A stretch of DNA of 64,000 nt from Seonamhaeicola maritimus. Its GTDB lineage: Bacteria; Bacteroidota; Bacteroidia; Flavobacteriales; Flavobacteriaceae. Below, in pieces: positions 9,109-17,081 of this stretch. Position 1 is the stretch's first letter. Each line of letters opens with the position of its first letter. The stretch lies in NCBI RefSeq assembly GCF_008056315.1, contig NZ_VRKQ01000018.1, forward strand, positions 251,772 to 315,771, given 5' to 3'. Under the pieces are notes generated by a model. That model made no database searches. It worked only from the letters and a program-made list of their open reading frames with translations, and had not been told where the DNA came from. The position numbers were made by a program, and so were the translations under genes.

Positions 9109-9138
9109 AAGCCTTTCTGTTTTAGAAAGGCTTTTTTT
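9109..9138 (+). terminator. Terminator of rpmE2
   Basis: An 8-bp GC-rich stem GCCTTTCT / AGAAAGGC (9111-9118 with 9124-9131), extended by A-T pairs, followed by seven Ts. Confidence 0.88.
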
Positions 9139-9176
9139 ATTTGGGTAATTACTTTACTTTTGATTTATAATCTTTA

Positions 9177-9195
9177 GAGGTTTTAGCATAACCTC
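9177..9195 (+). other. Short hairpin just upstream of the GlmU-like gene
   Basis: GAGGTT (9177-9182) and AACCTC (9190-9195) form a perfect 6-bp inverted repeat with a 7-nt loop, 26 nt before the start codon. It could be a leader hairpin or an operator. Nothing else supports a function. Confidence 0.3.
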
Positions 9196-9221
9196 ATGTT
9201 TGAAAAACTTCAACTTTCGAA

Positions 9222-10397
9222 ATGAATTACATTTTATTTGACGGACCATCAAGAAATAATTTATTACCCTTTACTTACACACGTCCGGTAGCCGATATTA
9301 GAGTTGGCATTTTTACTATTCGTGAAAAGTGGGAAACTTTTCTAGATACAACAACTACTACTGTAACAGAAGATTATCTTTCTGATAAATTTCCTATGGT
9401 AGAGATGGACGAAAATGTAATGGTTAATGCGTCTTATCTGCCAAATTTAGAATTGGTGGAAATGATAAAAACCCTTGTGGAAGATCAAGCTATTTTTAAA
9501 GGTGAAGATGTTATAGCTTTTTTTGCTAATAAAGGGCAAGAAGATATAGACCTTAATACTTACACAGCTTTAGAGTTTGAAGGTGAATGTCTTAAAATTG
9601 AAAACACTTGGGATATTTTTTCAAAAAATGGAGTGGCTATTCAAGAAGATTTTGAATTAATTACTAAGGATAGAAATTCTCAGCCGATTCCTGAAATGAC
9701 TGTTGCTTTTCATTCAGAAAATATTTTTATTGAAGAAGGCGCAAAGTTGCCTTTATGTTCATTGAATGCAGAAAATGGTCCTATTTACATAGGCAGGAAC
9801 ACGGAAATTATGGAAGGAAGCATGATTAGAGGTCCTTTTGCTTTGTGTGATAATGCTATTGTCAAAATGTCTTCTAAAATTTATGGACCAACCACTATCG
9901 GTCCCTTTAGTAAAGTAGGAGGAGAAATTGATAACTCTGTAATTTTTGGTTATTCAAGTAAGGGGCATGATGGTTTTTTAGGAAATTCTGTTTTAGGAGA
10001 GTGGTGTAATTTAGGAGCGGATAGCAATACTTCAAATTTAAAAAACAACTATGCAGAGGTTAGGTTATGGGATTATCAGACCGAAGGTTTTGCCAAAACA
10101 GGGCTGCAATTTTGTGGTTTAATGATGGGAGATCATAGTAAATGTGGTATTAATACTATGTTCAATACAGGTACAGTTGTTGGTGTGAGTGCTAATATAT
10201 TTGGTAGTGGTTTTCCTAGAAATTTCGTGCCTAGTTTTAGTTGGGGTGGTAAATCTGGGTTTACTACATTTTTAACTAGAAAGGCTTTTGAGGTTACCAA
10301 GGTTGTAATGCAAAGAAGAGGTGTTGAATTTACAAATCAGGAAAAGGAGATATTAGAATATGTCTTTGAAGAAACAAAAAAATATAGAAGAGAGTAA
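9222..10397 (+). CDS. GlmU-like fused nucleotidyltransferase/acetyltransferase (Bacteroidota type)
   Basis: The 391-residue protein matches the alternative GlmU family of Bacteroidota (TIGR03991-type). The N-terminus NYILFDGPSRNNLLPFTYTRP is the family's modified nucleotidyltransferase start. The C-terminal half is a left-handed beta-helix with hexapeptide repeats (IYIGRNTEIMEGS, CNLGADSNTSNLKN, FNTGTVVGVSANIFG). Expected activities are acetylation of glucosamine-1-phosphate and UDP-GlcNAc formation for cell wall synthesis. It is distinct from canonical GlmU, and whether both activities are present has to be shown. It is a single gene between rpmE2 and a secreted propeller gene. Confidence 0.82.
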   Translation: MNYILFDGPSRNNLLPFTYTRPVADIRVGIFTIREKWETFLDTTTTTVTEDYLSDKFPMVEMDENVMVNASYLPNLELVEMIKTLVEDQAIFKGEDVIAFFANKGQEDIDLNTYTALEFEGECLKIENTWDIFSKNGVAIQEDFELITKDRNSQPIPEMTVAFHSENIFIEEGAKLPLCSLNAENGPIYIGRNTEIMEGSMIRGPFALCDNAIVKMSSKIYGPTTIGPFSKVGGEIDNSVIFGYSSKGHDGFLGNSVLGEWCNLGADSNTSNLKNNYAEVRLWDYQTEGFAKTGLQFCGLMMGDHSKCGINTMFNTGTVVGVSANIFGSGFPRNFVPSFSWGGKSGFTTFLTRKAFEVTKVVMQRRGVEFTNQEKEILEYVFEETKKYRRE

Positions 10398-10434
10398 AAC
10401 TTTTAGTAACTTTAGTTTTTTATAAGACTAAGTT

Positions 10435-11349
10435 ATGAAACTTATAATTTGCCCTATAATCCTATTCTTTAGTTTGATTTCTTATGCGCAAACAGAGGAA
10501 TATTCTATTACTAATCTAAGTTTAAATAATGAATTTCCGCACTTTGGATTAATGCAATTTGGTGAAGGAAAAGTGCTTTTTACTTCGTATTTAGTTGATA
10601 AAAAAGGAAAAGTGAAGCGGTATCAAGGTGAACCATCATTGGGTGTTTTTCAAGGAACACTAGATGGGGCTGGAGGCATAATAAGTATTGAACCTCTTAC
10701 TATTGATCCCAAACAAAATAAGTCACATATTACTAGTGCAACAATATCACCGGATGGGAAACAGCTATATATAACAATAAGATATACCAATAAAACTAAA
10801 CCTAAAGGTGACTTTAATATGAATAACTTTCATCTTGAGGTTGCCGAATATAAGGAAGGTATAGGCTGGACAAATTTCAATGTTCTTCCTTTTTGTAAGC
10901 CGAGATATTCTTATGCCCACCCTACACTGAGTAAAGATGGAAAAACACTATATTTTACTGCAAATTTTAGAGGAGGCAAAGAGACCACTAAAGGAGGCTC
11001 AGATATTTTTAAAGTAGAGGTATTGGGGAATAATAGTTATTCTGAACCAAAAAATCTTGGAAGTATGGTGAATTCATATAGCAGAGAAATGTTTCCTTAT
11101 TTAACTGAAGAAAACACTTTATATTTCGCTTCAAATAGACCCGGAGGCTTTGGTGGATATGATATTTATAAAAGTATTATAGGTGCAGATGGTGCATTTA
11201 CCAAAGCCAAAAAATTACCAAAACCTTTAAATAGCAATAAAGACGATTTTTCATTAATTATGACGGTTAGCGGTGCAGCCGGCTATTTGGTTTCCAAAAG
11301 AATCAAGGGTAAAGGAGACGACGATATTTATTTTTTTAAAAAGAATTAA
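10435..11349 (+). CDS. Secreted TolB-like beta-propeller protein with PD40 repeats
   Basis: The 304-residue protein has a signal peptide (MKLIICPIILFFSLISYAQ) and several PD40/WD40-like segments: ISPDGKQLYIT, LSKDGKTLYFTANFRGG, GGSDIFKVEV, EENTLYFASNRPGGFGGYDIYKS. The pattern SNRPGGxGGxDIY is typical of the propeller part of OmpA-associated PD40 proteins of Bacteroidota, but the OmpA domain is absent. It is probably a periplasmic or surface binding protein. The next gene follows after 5 bp, suggesting an operon. Confidence 0.75.
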   Translation: MKLIICPIILFFSLISYAQTEEYSITNLSLNNEFPHFGLMQFGEGKVLFTSYLVDKKGKVKRYQGEPSLGVFQGTLDGAGGIISIEPLTIDPKQNKSHITSATISPDGKQLYITIRYTNKTKPKGDFNMNNFHLEVAEYKEGIGWTNFNVLPFCKPRYSYAHPTLSKDGKTLYFTANFRGGKETTKGGSDIFKVEVLGNNSYSEPKNLGSMVNSYSREMFPYLTEENTLYFASNRPGGFGGYDIYKSIIGADGAFTKAKKLPKPLNSNKDDFSLIMTVSGAAGYLVSKRIKGKGDDDIYFFKKN

Positions 11350-11354
11350 AACTT

Positions 11355-11687
11355 ATGTTAGGATTATTACTAATCTATTTTATTGGAAAACGATTTTATG
11401 ATTTATCAATTGAGTATAATCAAAAAAAGTGGTTATATGCTATTTTAAGTGTGGTGGTTTATTATGCCGCTGCCATGATGCTAGGATTTTTATTAGGGAT
11501 TTTGGACGTCCTTTTTGATTGGGGTATAGATTGGGATAATAGTTTTGGGTGGAATTTATTGGGTATCCCTGCTGGATTACTGGCGGTTTGGGGCTTTTAT
11601 ATAATACTTGAAACTAAATGGAAAAAAACTATTGTTGTAGTTAAAGATGAAATTCAAGATATAGGAAAGCATTCGGAAGACATTTAG
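11355..11687 (+). CDS. Small membrane protein of unknown function
   Basis: The 110-residue protein has three hydrophobic helices (starting LGLLLIYFIGKRFYDL, then YAILSVVVYYAAAMMLGFLL and GIPAGLLAVWGFYIIL) and a charged C-terminal tail. I do not recognise a family. It begins 5 bp after the propeller gene and ends overlapping the opposing lipoprotein gene by 4 bp (11684-11687), so no terminator fits between them. Confidence 0.55.
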   Translation: MLGLLLIYFIGKRFYDLSIEYNQKKWLYAILSVVVYYAAAMMLGFLLGILDVLFDWGIDWDNSFGWNLLGIPAGLLAVWGFYIILETKWKKTIVVVKDEIQDIGKHSEDI

Positions 11688-13288
11688 TTTTTTCTGACTT
11701 GTCTTAGATCCAATAAATTAATGGGGTTAATTCCTAAACCTTTTACATTTTTTCTAGTAAAACGTATCACTTCATCATAAAATAAGGGCACCATAATGGC
11801 ATTATTCATGGCTATGGAATCTATGGTTTTGTATAAAATTTTACGTTCTTCAATATTGGTAATGGTAAAGGCTTTATTGTATAAACTATCTACAATTTTG
11901 TTTTTAAAATGAAAATAATTAGAACCGTTTGGGGCAAAATTCTTGCTATAGAATATTGATAAATAGTTTTCGGCATCTAAATAATCGGCAATCCAAGAGC
12001 TTCTAAACATGTCAACTTTTCCGTTTGATCGAGCATTTCTTAAAGAAGCTTCAGGCATAACATCAACATTAATGGTTAAACCAACTTTTTCTAACTCGCG
12101 CTGAATGAACTCGCAAAAACTTAAATAATTACTAGTGGTAACCAATGTGATTTCAGGATTTGGAATACCACTTTCATTTTTAAATTGTTCTACTAATTGT
12201 TTCGCTTTTTCAGGTTGATAAGTAAAGCCATTAGATTTATCATAGCCTGCTAGTCCAATAGGTATAAATCCACCATTAGCGGGATTACCAACCCCATTAT
12301 TTAAATAAAGCATCATTTTTTTGCGATTAAAACCGTAGTTTATCGCTTTTCGTATGAGTTTAGATTGTATTTCAGGAGTTTCGGAATCTAAATAAAACCC
12401 GAGGTATTCTGTGTTTAAATATGGTCCTCGAATCATGTTTACTGTTTCATGATACTGATCTCGAAGTTTTCCAGTGCTAGTTAAAAGTTCATCCTTGTAA
12501 GAAGCATCTAAACCTGAAACAAAATCGATATTTCCCTGGGCAAACTGTAAAAATTCACTTTGTTTATCAGGTAAAAAAGTAAGTGATACAGCTTCTAAAT
12601 ACGGCAATGTATTGCCAACGGAATCTTTTTCAAAATAGTTTTCGTTCTTTCTAAGTACTAGTTTGATATTTTCTTCCCATCGTTTAAATTTAAAAGGACC
12701 AGTACCAATAGGTGTCGATCTAAAATCTATTCCATAATGCTCAACAATTTCTTTTGGAACTACTGAACAGTATTTCATAGTAAGTAATCCTATAAAAGCA
12801 GGAAAGGGTTGCTTTAATTCAATTTGAAAAATAGTATCGTTTACCGCTTTAAAGTCATGAACTTTGTTTAATACCCAACTTCCTGATGCTGCCACTTTTT
12901 TATCTCTCAAACGATTTAGGCTATATTCAAAATCTTTTGCAACCACCAATCTTGTAGAATCTTTTCCAAATAAAGGATGTTTGTGGAAAAACACATCATT
13001 TCTTAAGTTGAAAGTATATGTTATGGCATCTCCAGAGATTGTCCAATTTTTAGCAATACAAGGCTCAATATTTAAAGCATCATCTAATTGAACCAAGCCG
13101 TTATAAAGCTGATTGTTTATGGAGTTGTCCTGTAGTGTTCTTGAAAAAGCCGGGTCTAAAGTGTTAATATTGGCATATTCGTTATACCTAAAAACTAAGT
13201 TTTCTGAATATTTAGATTGGTTTTTATTACAGGAATTAAGTAAAAAAAAGCCAATTAAAGCTATAGTATAGAAATATTTTATTGTCAT
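11684..13288 (-). CDS. Lipoprotein, oligopeptide-type ABC substrate-binding protein (SBP_bac_5)
   Basis: The 534-residue product starts at the ATG at 13288: MTIKYFYTIALIGFFLLNSCNK has a clear lipobox (LNSC). A longer frame reaches 13408 but would bury the signal peptide behind 40 residues. Family features include NTLDPAFSRTLQDNSINNQLYNGLVQLD, the RDDVFF-type strand (LRNDVFFHKH), TPIGTGPFKFKRW and NYGFNRKKM. Such proteins bind peptides or similar ligands for an ABC importer. No permease or ATPase gene is adjacent, so the partner is elsewhere or absent. The 3' end overlaps the convergent small membrane gene. Confidence 0.87.
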   Translation of the reverse strand: MTIKYFYTIALIGFFLLNSCNKNQSKYSENLVFRYNEYANINTLDPAFSRTLQDNSINNQLYNGLVQLDDALNIEPCIAKNWTISGDAITYTFNLRNDVFFHKHPLFGKDSTRLVVAKDFEYSLNRLRDKKVAASGSWVLNKVHDFKAVNDTIFQIELKQPFPAFIGLLTMKYCSVVPKEIVEHYGIDFRSTPIGTGPFKFKRWEENIKLVLRKNENYFEKDSVGNTLPYLEAVSLTFLPDKQSEFLQFAQGNIDFVSGLDASYKDELLTSTGKLRDQYHETVNMIRGPYLNTEYLGFYLDSETPEIQSKLIRKAINYGFNRKKMMLYLNNGVGNPANGGFIPIGLAGYDKSNGFTYQPEKAKQLVEQFKNESGIPNPEITLVTTSNYLSFCEFIQRELEKVGLTINVDVMPEASLRNARSNGKVDMFRSSWIADYLDAENYLSIFYSKNFAPNGSNYFHFKNKIVDSLYNKAFTITNIEERKILYKTIDSIAMNNAIMVPLFYDEVIRFTRKNVKGLGINPINLLDLRQVRKN

Positions 13289-13375
13289 AAAGTGTTTCAA
13301 AAATATGGCTTTTATTGTTCTCCTAAAAGAAATTAATTCTTGTGACTTTTTTCGGGTTTGAGTGTCATAAAAATA

Positions 13376-13391
13376 ATGGAAGTATTTCCAT
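13376..13391. promoter_or_regulatory. Palindrome between divergent genes, possible operator
   Basis: ATGGAA-GTAT-TTCCAT is a perfect 6+4+6 inverted repeat in the 138-bp gap between the minus-strand substrate-binding lipoprotein gene and the plus-strand sorting-tail gene, 36 bp before the latter. It could bind a dimeric regulator. No such protein can be named. Confidence 0.35.
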
Positions 13392-13426
13392 GTTGCTATT
13401 ATTAACAATTAAAATCTCAAATTAAA

Positions 13427-14002
13427 ATGAAGAAACTTTACTTTATGGCATTTCTTGTGCCTTTTTTTTGTGTATTCTCTCATGCACAACTTACTTGTCC
13501 TAATTCTATTAAAACTTCAGCAGGAAGTACACCATCAACACCAACATTTGTATTAGAAAATGGTCAAGGCTGTATAGGTTGGCCTTTAACAATAACTGTT
13601 GATGGCGCTCTAACATACAACTTTGTAAGTTGTAGCGGTGTTAATCTTAAATATGCCATTGATAGTGGAACACCACCATCAACTTATGAAATGTCAGTAG
13701 ATTTTGGTGGAGGGACTGTTTGTGCTTATGACGCTAGTGGAAGTATAACAATTCTTTCTGATGAAGAATTTTTCAAGAAAAACATATCTATTTTACCTAA
13801 CCCATCTTCAGGTATTTTAAAGATTAATTTGGACGGTAAAATTATACCCGAACGGGTTAGTTTGTATTCCGTTGTAGGTAAAAAAGTATATGAGGTAATC
13901 GGCCAATCTGAATATGATATTTCCGGCATTCCGTCTGGTATATATATTCTTAAAGTAGAATCTATTAACAGAATTTTTGTAAAAAAGATAGTTAAGCAAT
14001 AA
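13427..14002 (+). CDS. Secreted protein with type IX secretion C-terminal sorting domain
   Basis: The 191-residue protein has a Sec signal peptide (MKKLYFMAFLVPFFCVFSHAQ), a cysteine-containing middle part of about 90 residues with no recognised fold, and a C-terminal type A sorting domain: SILPNPSSGILKINL, VSLYSVVGKKVYEV and SGIYILKVES, ending KKIVKQ. The last ~70 residues direct export through the type IX system and are normally cleaved. This is one of the clearest markers of Bacteroidota in the window. The cargo is very short for a T9SS substrate. Confidence 0.82.
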   Translation: MKKLYFMAFLVPFFCVFSHAQLTCPNSIKTSAGSTPSTPTFVLENGQGCIGWPLTITVDGALTYNFVSCSGVNLKYAIDSGTPPSTYEMSVDFGGGTVCAYDASGSITILSDEEFFKKNISILPNPSSGILKINLDGKIIPERVSLYSVVGKKVYEVIGQSEYDISGIPSGIYILKVESINRIFVKKIVKQ

Positions 14003-14029
14003 TTTTATATTTAATAATAGTTTTGTAGT

Positions 14030-14058
14030 GAGCGTTTCAAATGAAACGCTCTTTTTTT
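14030..14058 (+). terminator. Terminator after the T9SS cargo gene
   Basis: A 10-bp perfect stem GAGCGTTTCA / TGAAACGCTC (14030-14039 with 14042-14051), tight loop, then seven Ts. Confidence 0.88.
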
Positions 14059-14060
14059 AC

Positions 14061-14068
14061 TAACTTTG
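14061..14068 (+). promoter_or_regulatory. -7 promoter box of mtaB
   Basis: TAACTTTG (exact TAnnTTTG) directly follows the previous terminator and lies 18 nt before the mtaB ATG. A good TTG at -33 is not seen because that position is inside the terminator. Confidence 0.5.
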
Positions 14069-14086
14069 CGCAGTTTTTAAAAGGAA

Positions 14087-15421
14087 ATGAGAACAAGGAA
14101 AAAAGTTGCATTTTATACATTAGGCTGTAAGCTTAATTTTTCGGAGACATCTACCATTGCCAGAAATTTTGTAACCGAAGGCTTTGACAGAGTAGATTTT
14201 TCTGAAAAGGCAGATATTTATGTAATAAATACTTGCTCGGTTACAGAAAATGCTGACAAGCGTTTTAAAACCATTGTAAAGCAAGCACAAAAAGCGAATG
14301 ATAAAGCATTTATTGCGGCCGTGGGATGTTATGCACAATTAAAACCTGAACAATTGGCTGATGTTGATGGTGTAGATTTAGTTCTTGGTGCTACAGAGAA
14401 ATTTAAAATAACCGATTATCTTAACGATCTTACTAAGAATGATTTTGGAGAAGTGCATTCTTGTGAAATTGAAGAAGCCGATTTCTATGTGGGTTCTTAT
14501 TCCATCGGAGACCGAACTAGAGCTTTTTTAAAGGTTCAGGATGGGTGTGATTATAAATGCACATATTGTACTATCCCTTTAGCTCGTGGTATTTCACGAA
14601 GTGATACTATGGAGAATGTACTTAAAAATGCAAGAGATATTTCTGCCGAAAACATTAAAGAAATAGTATTAACTGGAGTTAATATTGGGGATTACGGAAA
14701 AGGTGAGTTTGGTAATAAAAAACACGAACATACTTTTTTAGATTTAGTTACCGAATTAGATAAGGTTGAAGGTATAGAGCGTTTGCGTATTTCTTCAATA
14801 GAACCTAATTTACTAAAAAATGAAACTATTGATTTAGTTTCCAAATCCAGAGCGTTTGTGCCTCATTTCCATGTGCCATTACAAAGTGGAAATGATGAGA
14901 TGCTAAAAAAAATGAAGCGTCGTTATCTGAGTGAATTGTATGTAGATAGGGTGTCTAAAATAAAAGAGGTAATGCCTCATGCCTGTATTGGAGTGGATGT
15001 TATAGTTGGTTTCCCCGGTGAAACCGATGAACATTTTCTTGAGACCTACAATTTTTTGAATGAATTGGATATCTCATATTTACACGTATTTACATATTCA
15101 GAAAGAGATAATACGGAAGCTTCTGAAATGGATGGAGTAGTGCCGAATAATGTTAGAAGTAAACGAAGTAAAATGTTAAGAGGGCTTTCAGTTAAAAAGC
15201 GGCGTGCATTTTACGAAAGTCAAATAGGTAGTGAGAGAACCGTTTTATTTGAGAGTGAAAATAAAGAAGGGTTTATTTATGGGTTTACAGAAAATTACGT
15301 AAAGGTTAAAACGCCTTGGAATCCTGAATTAGTCAATACATTACATAGGGTTGAGCTTACCAAAATTGATGAAGATGGTCTAGTTCGGTTTGAGTTTGTT
15401 GAAATTTTTGCCAGTAATTAA
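14087..15421 (+). CDS. mtaB: tRNA (t6A37) methylthiotransferase MtaB
   Basis: The 444-residue enzyme has the MiaB/MtaB layout: an N-terminal UPF0004 domain with three cluster cysteines (YTLGC near 14, INTC near 50, AVGC near 81), a radical SAM core with DGCDYKCTYC (CxxxCxxC near 153-160), and a C-terminal TRAM region. MtaB adds a methylthio group to t6A37 in tRNAs reading ANN codons, using two [4Fe-4S] clusters and SAM. The VKVQDGC-type segment and lack of MiaB-specific motifs favour MtaB over MiaB or RimO. Confidence 0.92.
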   Translation: MRTRKKVAFYTLGCKLNFSETSTIARNFVTEGFDRVDFSEKADIYVINTCSVTENADKRFKTIVKQAQKANDKAFIAAVGCYAQLKPEQLADVDGVDLVLGATEKFKITDYLNDLTKNDFGEVHSCEIEEADFYVGSYSIGDRTRAFLKVQDGCDYKCTYCTIPLARGISRSDTMENVLKNARDISAENIKEIVLTGVNIGDYGKGEFGNKKHEHTFLDLVTELDKVEGIERLRISSIEPNLLKNETIDLVSKSRAFVPHFHVPLQSGNDEMLKKMKRRYLSELYVDRVSKIKEVMPHACIGVDVIVGFPGETDEHFLETYNFLNELDISYLHVFTYSERDNTEASEMDGVVPNNVRSKRSKMLRGLSVKKRRAFYESQIGSERTVLFESENKEGFIYGFTENYVKVKTPWNPELVNTLHRVELTKIDEDGLVRFEFVEIFASN

Positions 15422-15431
15422 AGGTATAACT

Positions 15432-15462
15432 GGTGAAACACCGATGTTTGGTGGTGTTTACC
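15432..15462 (+). other. Hairpin in the mtaB-lipoprotein gap
   Basis: GGT-G-AAACACC (15432-15442) pairs with GGTGTTT-ACC (15453-15462), ten base pairs with a single bulged G. The downstream sequence has only a short T stretch, so it is at best a weak mtaB terminator; it could instead be a leader structure for the lipoprotein gene. Confidence 0.4.
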
Positions 15463-15523
15463 GATTATTTTTGAACGGGACTACATGTCAAGGTACTTTT
15501 GGTTGCAAGTAAAGCCCCCAAGC

Positions 15524-15907
15524 ATGAAAAACCTACTTACTTTAGCGTTAATTGTATTTTCTTTTATATCATTTTCATCGTGTTCTAATGACGATGTTGA
15601 TTTCAATACTGATTTGATTGGAGTCTGGGAAAGAACAGATATACATCAAGATTATAGTTCTGTTTCCAAACTAGTTTTTGTTTCTGATAATACAGGGATA
15701 AGTATAAATACCAATGCATACAATTCTGGTGAGATAACCTCAAGCGCAACCAATTTTGATTGGAATACTCAAGAAAGTATGATTACTGTTAATTTGAATG
15801 GTGTATCTGAGCTAAGGTATATTTTAAAATCTAACGGACAACTTGCGTTAAGTTCATCACAAGATTTAACTTTTTCTAAAGTGTCTGATGATATTCAAAG
15901 TTATTAA
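15524..15907 (+). CDS. Small lipoprotein, lipocalin-like
   Basis: Starting at the ATG at 15524 (MKNLLTLALIVFSFISFSSCSND) the product is 127 residues with a clear lipobox SSC. A start at 15485 would add 13 residues before the signal peptide and is unlikely. The mature part begins with DLIGVWERTD and continues as alternating beta strands, resembling the short lipocalin-like lipoproteins of Flavobacteriaceae. The ligand is unknown. A hairpin follows the stop. Confidence 0.65.
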   Translation: MKNLLTLALIVFSFISFSSCSNDDVDFNTDLIGVWERTDIHQDYSSVSKLVFVSDNTGISINTNAYNSGEITSSATNFDWNTQESMITVNLNGVSELRYILKSNGQLALSSSQDLTFSKVSDDIQSY

Positions 15908-15911
15908 TAAA

Positions 15912-15944
15912 AAAATCCGAAGTTAAAATACTCCGGATTTTCTT
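15912..15944. terminator. Terminator between convergent genes
   Basis: AAAATCCG (15912-15919) pairs with CGGATTTT (15934-15941) around a 14-nt loop, with A and T tracts on both sides, between the lipoprotein gene and the minus-strand 98-residue gene. Confidence 0.7.
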
Positions 15945-15963
15945 ATGTGTCTTTTTTGTAAAA

Positions 15964-16260
15964 TTAAATCCTTACACCAACAGGAAGCATACGTTTGTAT
16001 TTTCTATTTCTTCTAACAAATTTCGCGATTTCAGGACTTGTAGGAACTACACTTAAATTGCGCGTTTCAATTTGTTCAAAAACAGTGGCTAAAAATTCTT
16101 TACTAAAATCCTCACTCTTAATTTCTTCTGGGATAATTAACTTAGTTAAGAATATTTTTCGTTCCTGTAGAGAGTATTCAATTTTTGCTAAATGATTATC
16201 AATTTTCATTTCAAACTGACGTAAAAAATCATTGTCTATTAACTCAGCAGCATCAACCAT
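15964..16260 (-). CDS. Conserved-looking protein of unknown function
   Basis: The 98-residue soluble protein has no signal peptide or membrane helix. It is mostly helical, with an acidic N-terminal half and a basic end (FVRRNRKYKRMLPVG). I do not recognise a family. Coding support comes from normal codon use, a clear TAnnTTTG promoter box upstream (16331-16338, minus strand) and a terminator behind it. Confidence 0.55.
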   Translation of the reverse strand: MVDAAELIDNDFLRQFEMKIDNHLAKIEYSLQERKIFLTKLIIPEEIKSEDFSKEFLATVFEQIETRNLSVVPTSPEIAKFVRRNRKYKRMLPVGVRI

Positions 16261-16317
16261 AATATTATTTGTTTTATATTTCTTAAGGAATCTAGTAAAT
16301 AGTGAGTGCTATTTGCA

Positions 16318-16338
16318 TAAATTTGTTTTGCAAAAGTA
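16318..16338. promoter_or_regulatory. Overlapping divergent promoter boxes
   Basis: TAAATTTG on the plus strand (16318-16325) faces the hydrolase gene at 16384, and TACTTTTG on the minus strand (16331-16338) faces the 98-residue gene. They lie inside an inverted repeat TTTGCA...TGCAAA (16312-16317 and 16328-16333), so a regulator binding there could control both. Confidence 0.4.
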
Positions 16339-16383
16339 CGAAAAAAAAATGTTAACATAAAGTAAAATAAGTGTTAATAACTT

Positions 16384-17049
16384 ATGAGTCAAGAGTTAAT
16401 ACCCATTTACTTAATGCCGGGAATGGCTGCCAGTCCATTAATTTTTGAAAACATAAAACTTCCCGAGGATATATTTGAAATTTATTATCTGGAATGGATG
16501 CTTCCAATTGAGAATGAATCTCTAAGCGACTACGCTCTTAGAATGACCAAAAAAATAAAGCATGATAATATTGTGTTGCTGGGTGTTTCTTTTGGTGGTG
16601 TATTAGTGCAGGAAATGAGTAAACACGTCAAATTAAGGAAGTTAATAATTGTTTCTAGTGTAAAATCTAAAAATGAAATGCCTATACATATGCAATTGGC
16701 AAAATCAACTGGGGCCTATAAATTATTACCTACACATTTGGCAAGTAAGGTTGATGTTTTAGAAAAATATGCTTTCGGAAAGAACTTTACAAAGCGTTTA
16801 AAATTGTATAAAAAATTCTTATCTGTTAATGATAATAGGTATTTGAGTTGGGCTATTAAGCATATGGTTTGTTGGGATCAAAATAAAGCTCCAAAAGGTA
16901 TTATTCATGTTCATGGAGATAATGATGCTGTTTTTCCAATTAAAAATATTAGTGATTGTATTACCATTCCTCAAGGTACTCATATCATGATTATTAATAA
17001 ATTCAAGTGGTTTAATACACATTTAGCCCGTATTATTCTTGAAAATTAG
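16384..17049 (+). CDS. Alpha/beta hydrolase
   Basis: The 221-residue protein has the nucleophile elbow GVSFGG (Ser 69), an oxyanion strand IYLMPGMAASPLIF near the N-terminus, an acid strand HVHGDNDAVFP and a final histidine in QGTHIMI, which together complete a Ser-Asp-His triad. No signal peptide is visible, so it is cytoplasmic. Substrate unknown. It lies 32 bp upstream of a lytic transglycosylase gene on the same strand. Confidence 0.8.
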   Translation: MSQELIPIYLMPGMAASPLIFENIKLPEDIFEIYYLEWMLPIENESLSDYALRMTKKIKHDNIVLLGVSFGGVLVQEMSKHVKLRKLIIVSSVKSKNEMPIHMQLAKSTGAYKLLPTHLASKVDVLEKYAFGKNFTKRLKLYKKFLSVNDNRYLSWAIKHMVCWDQNKAPKGIIHVHGDNDAVFPIKNISDCITIPQGTHIMIINKFKWFNTHLARIILEN

Positions 17050-17081
17050 CTCAATTTTGTTAATTTTAGGCAAAACTTTTA

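Noticed and set aside
13289-13408. Upstream start of the substrate-binding lipoprotein
   Set aside because: The extra 40 residues precede a perfect lipoprotein signal and would run over the intergenic palindrome.
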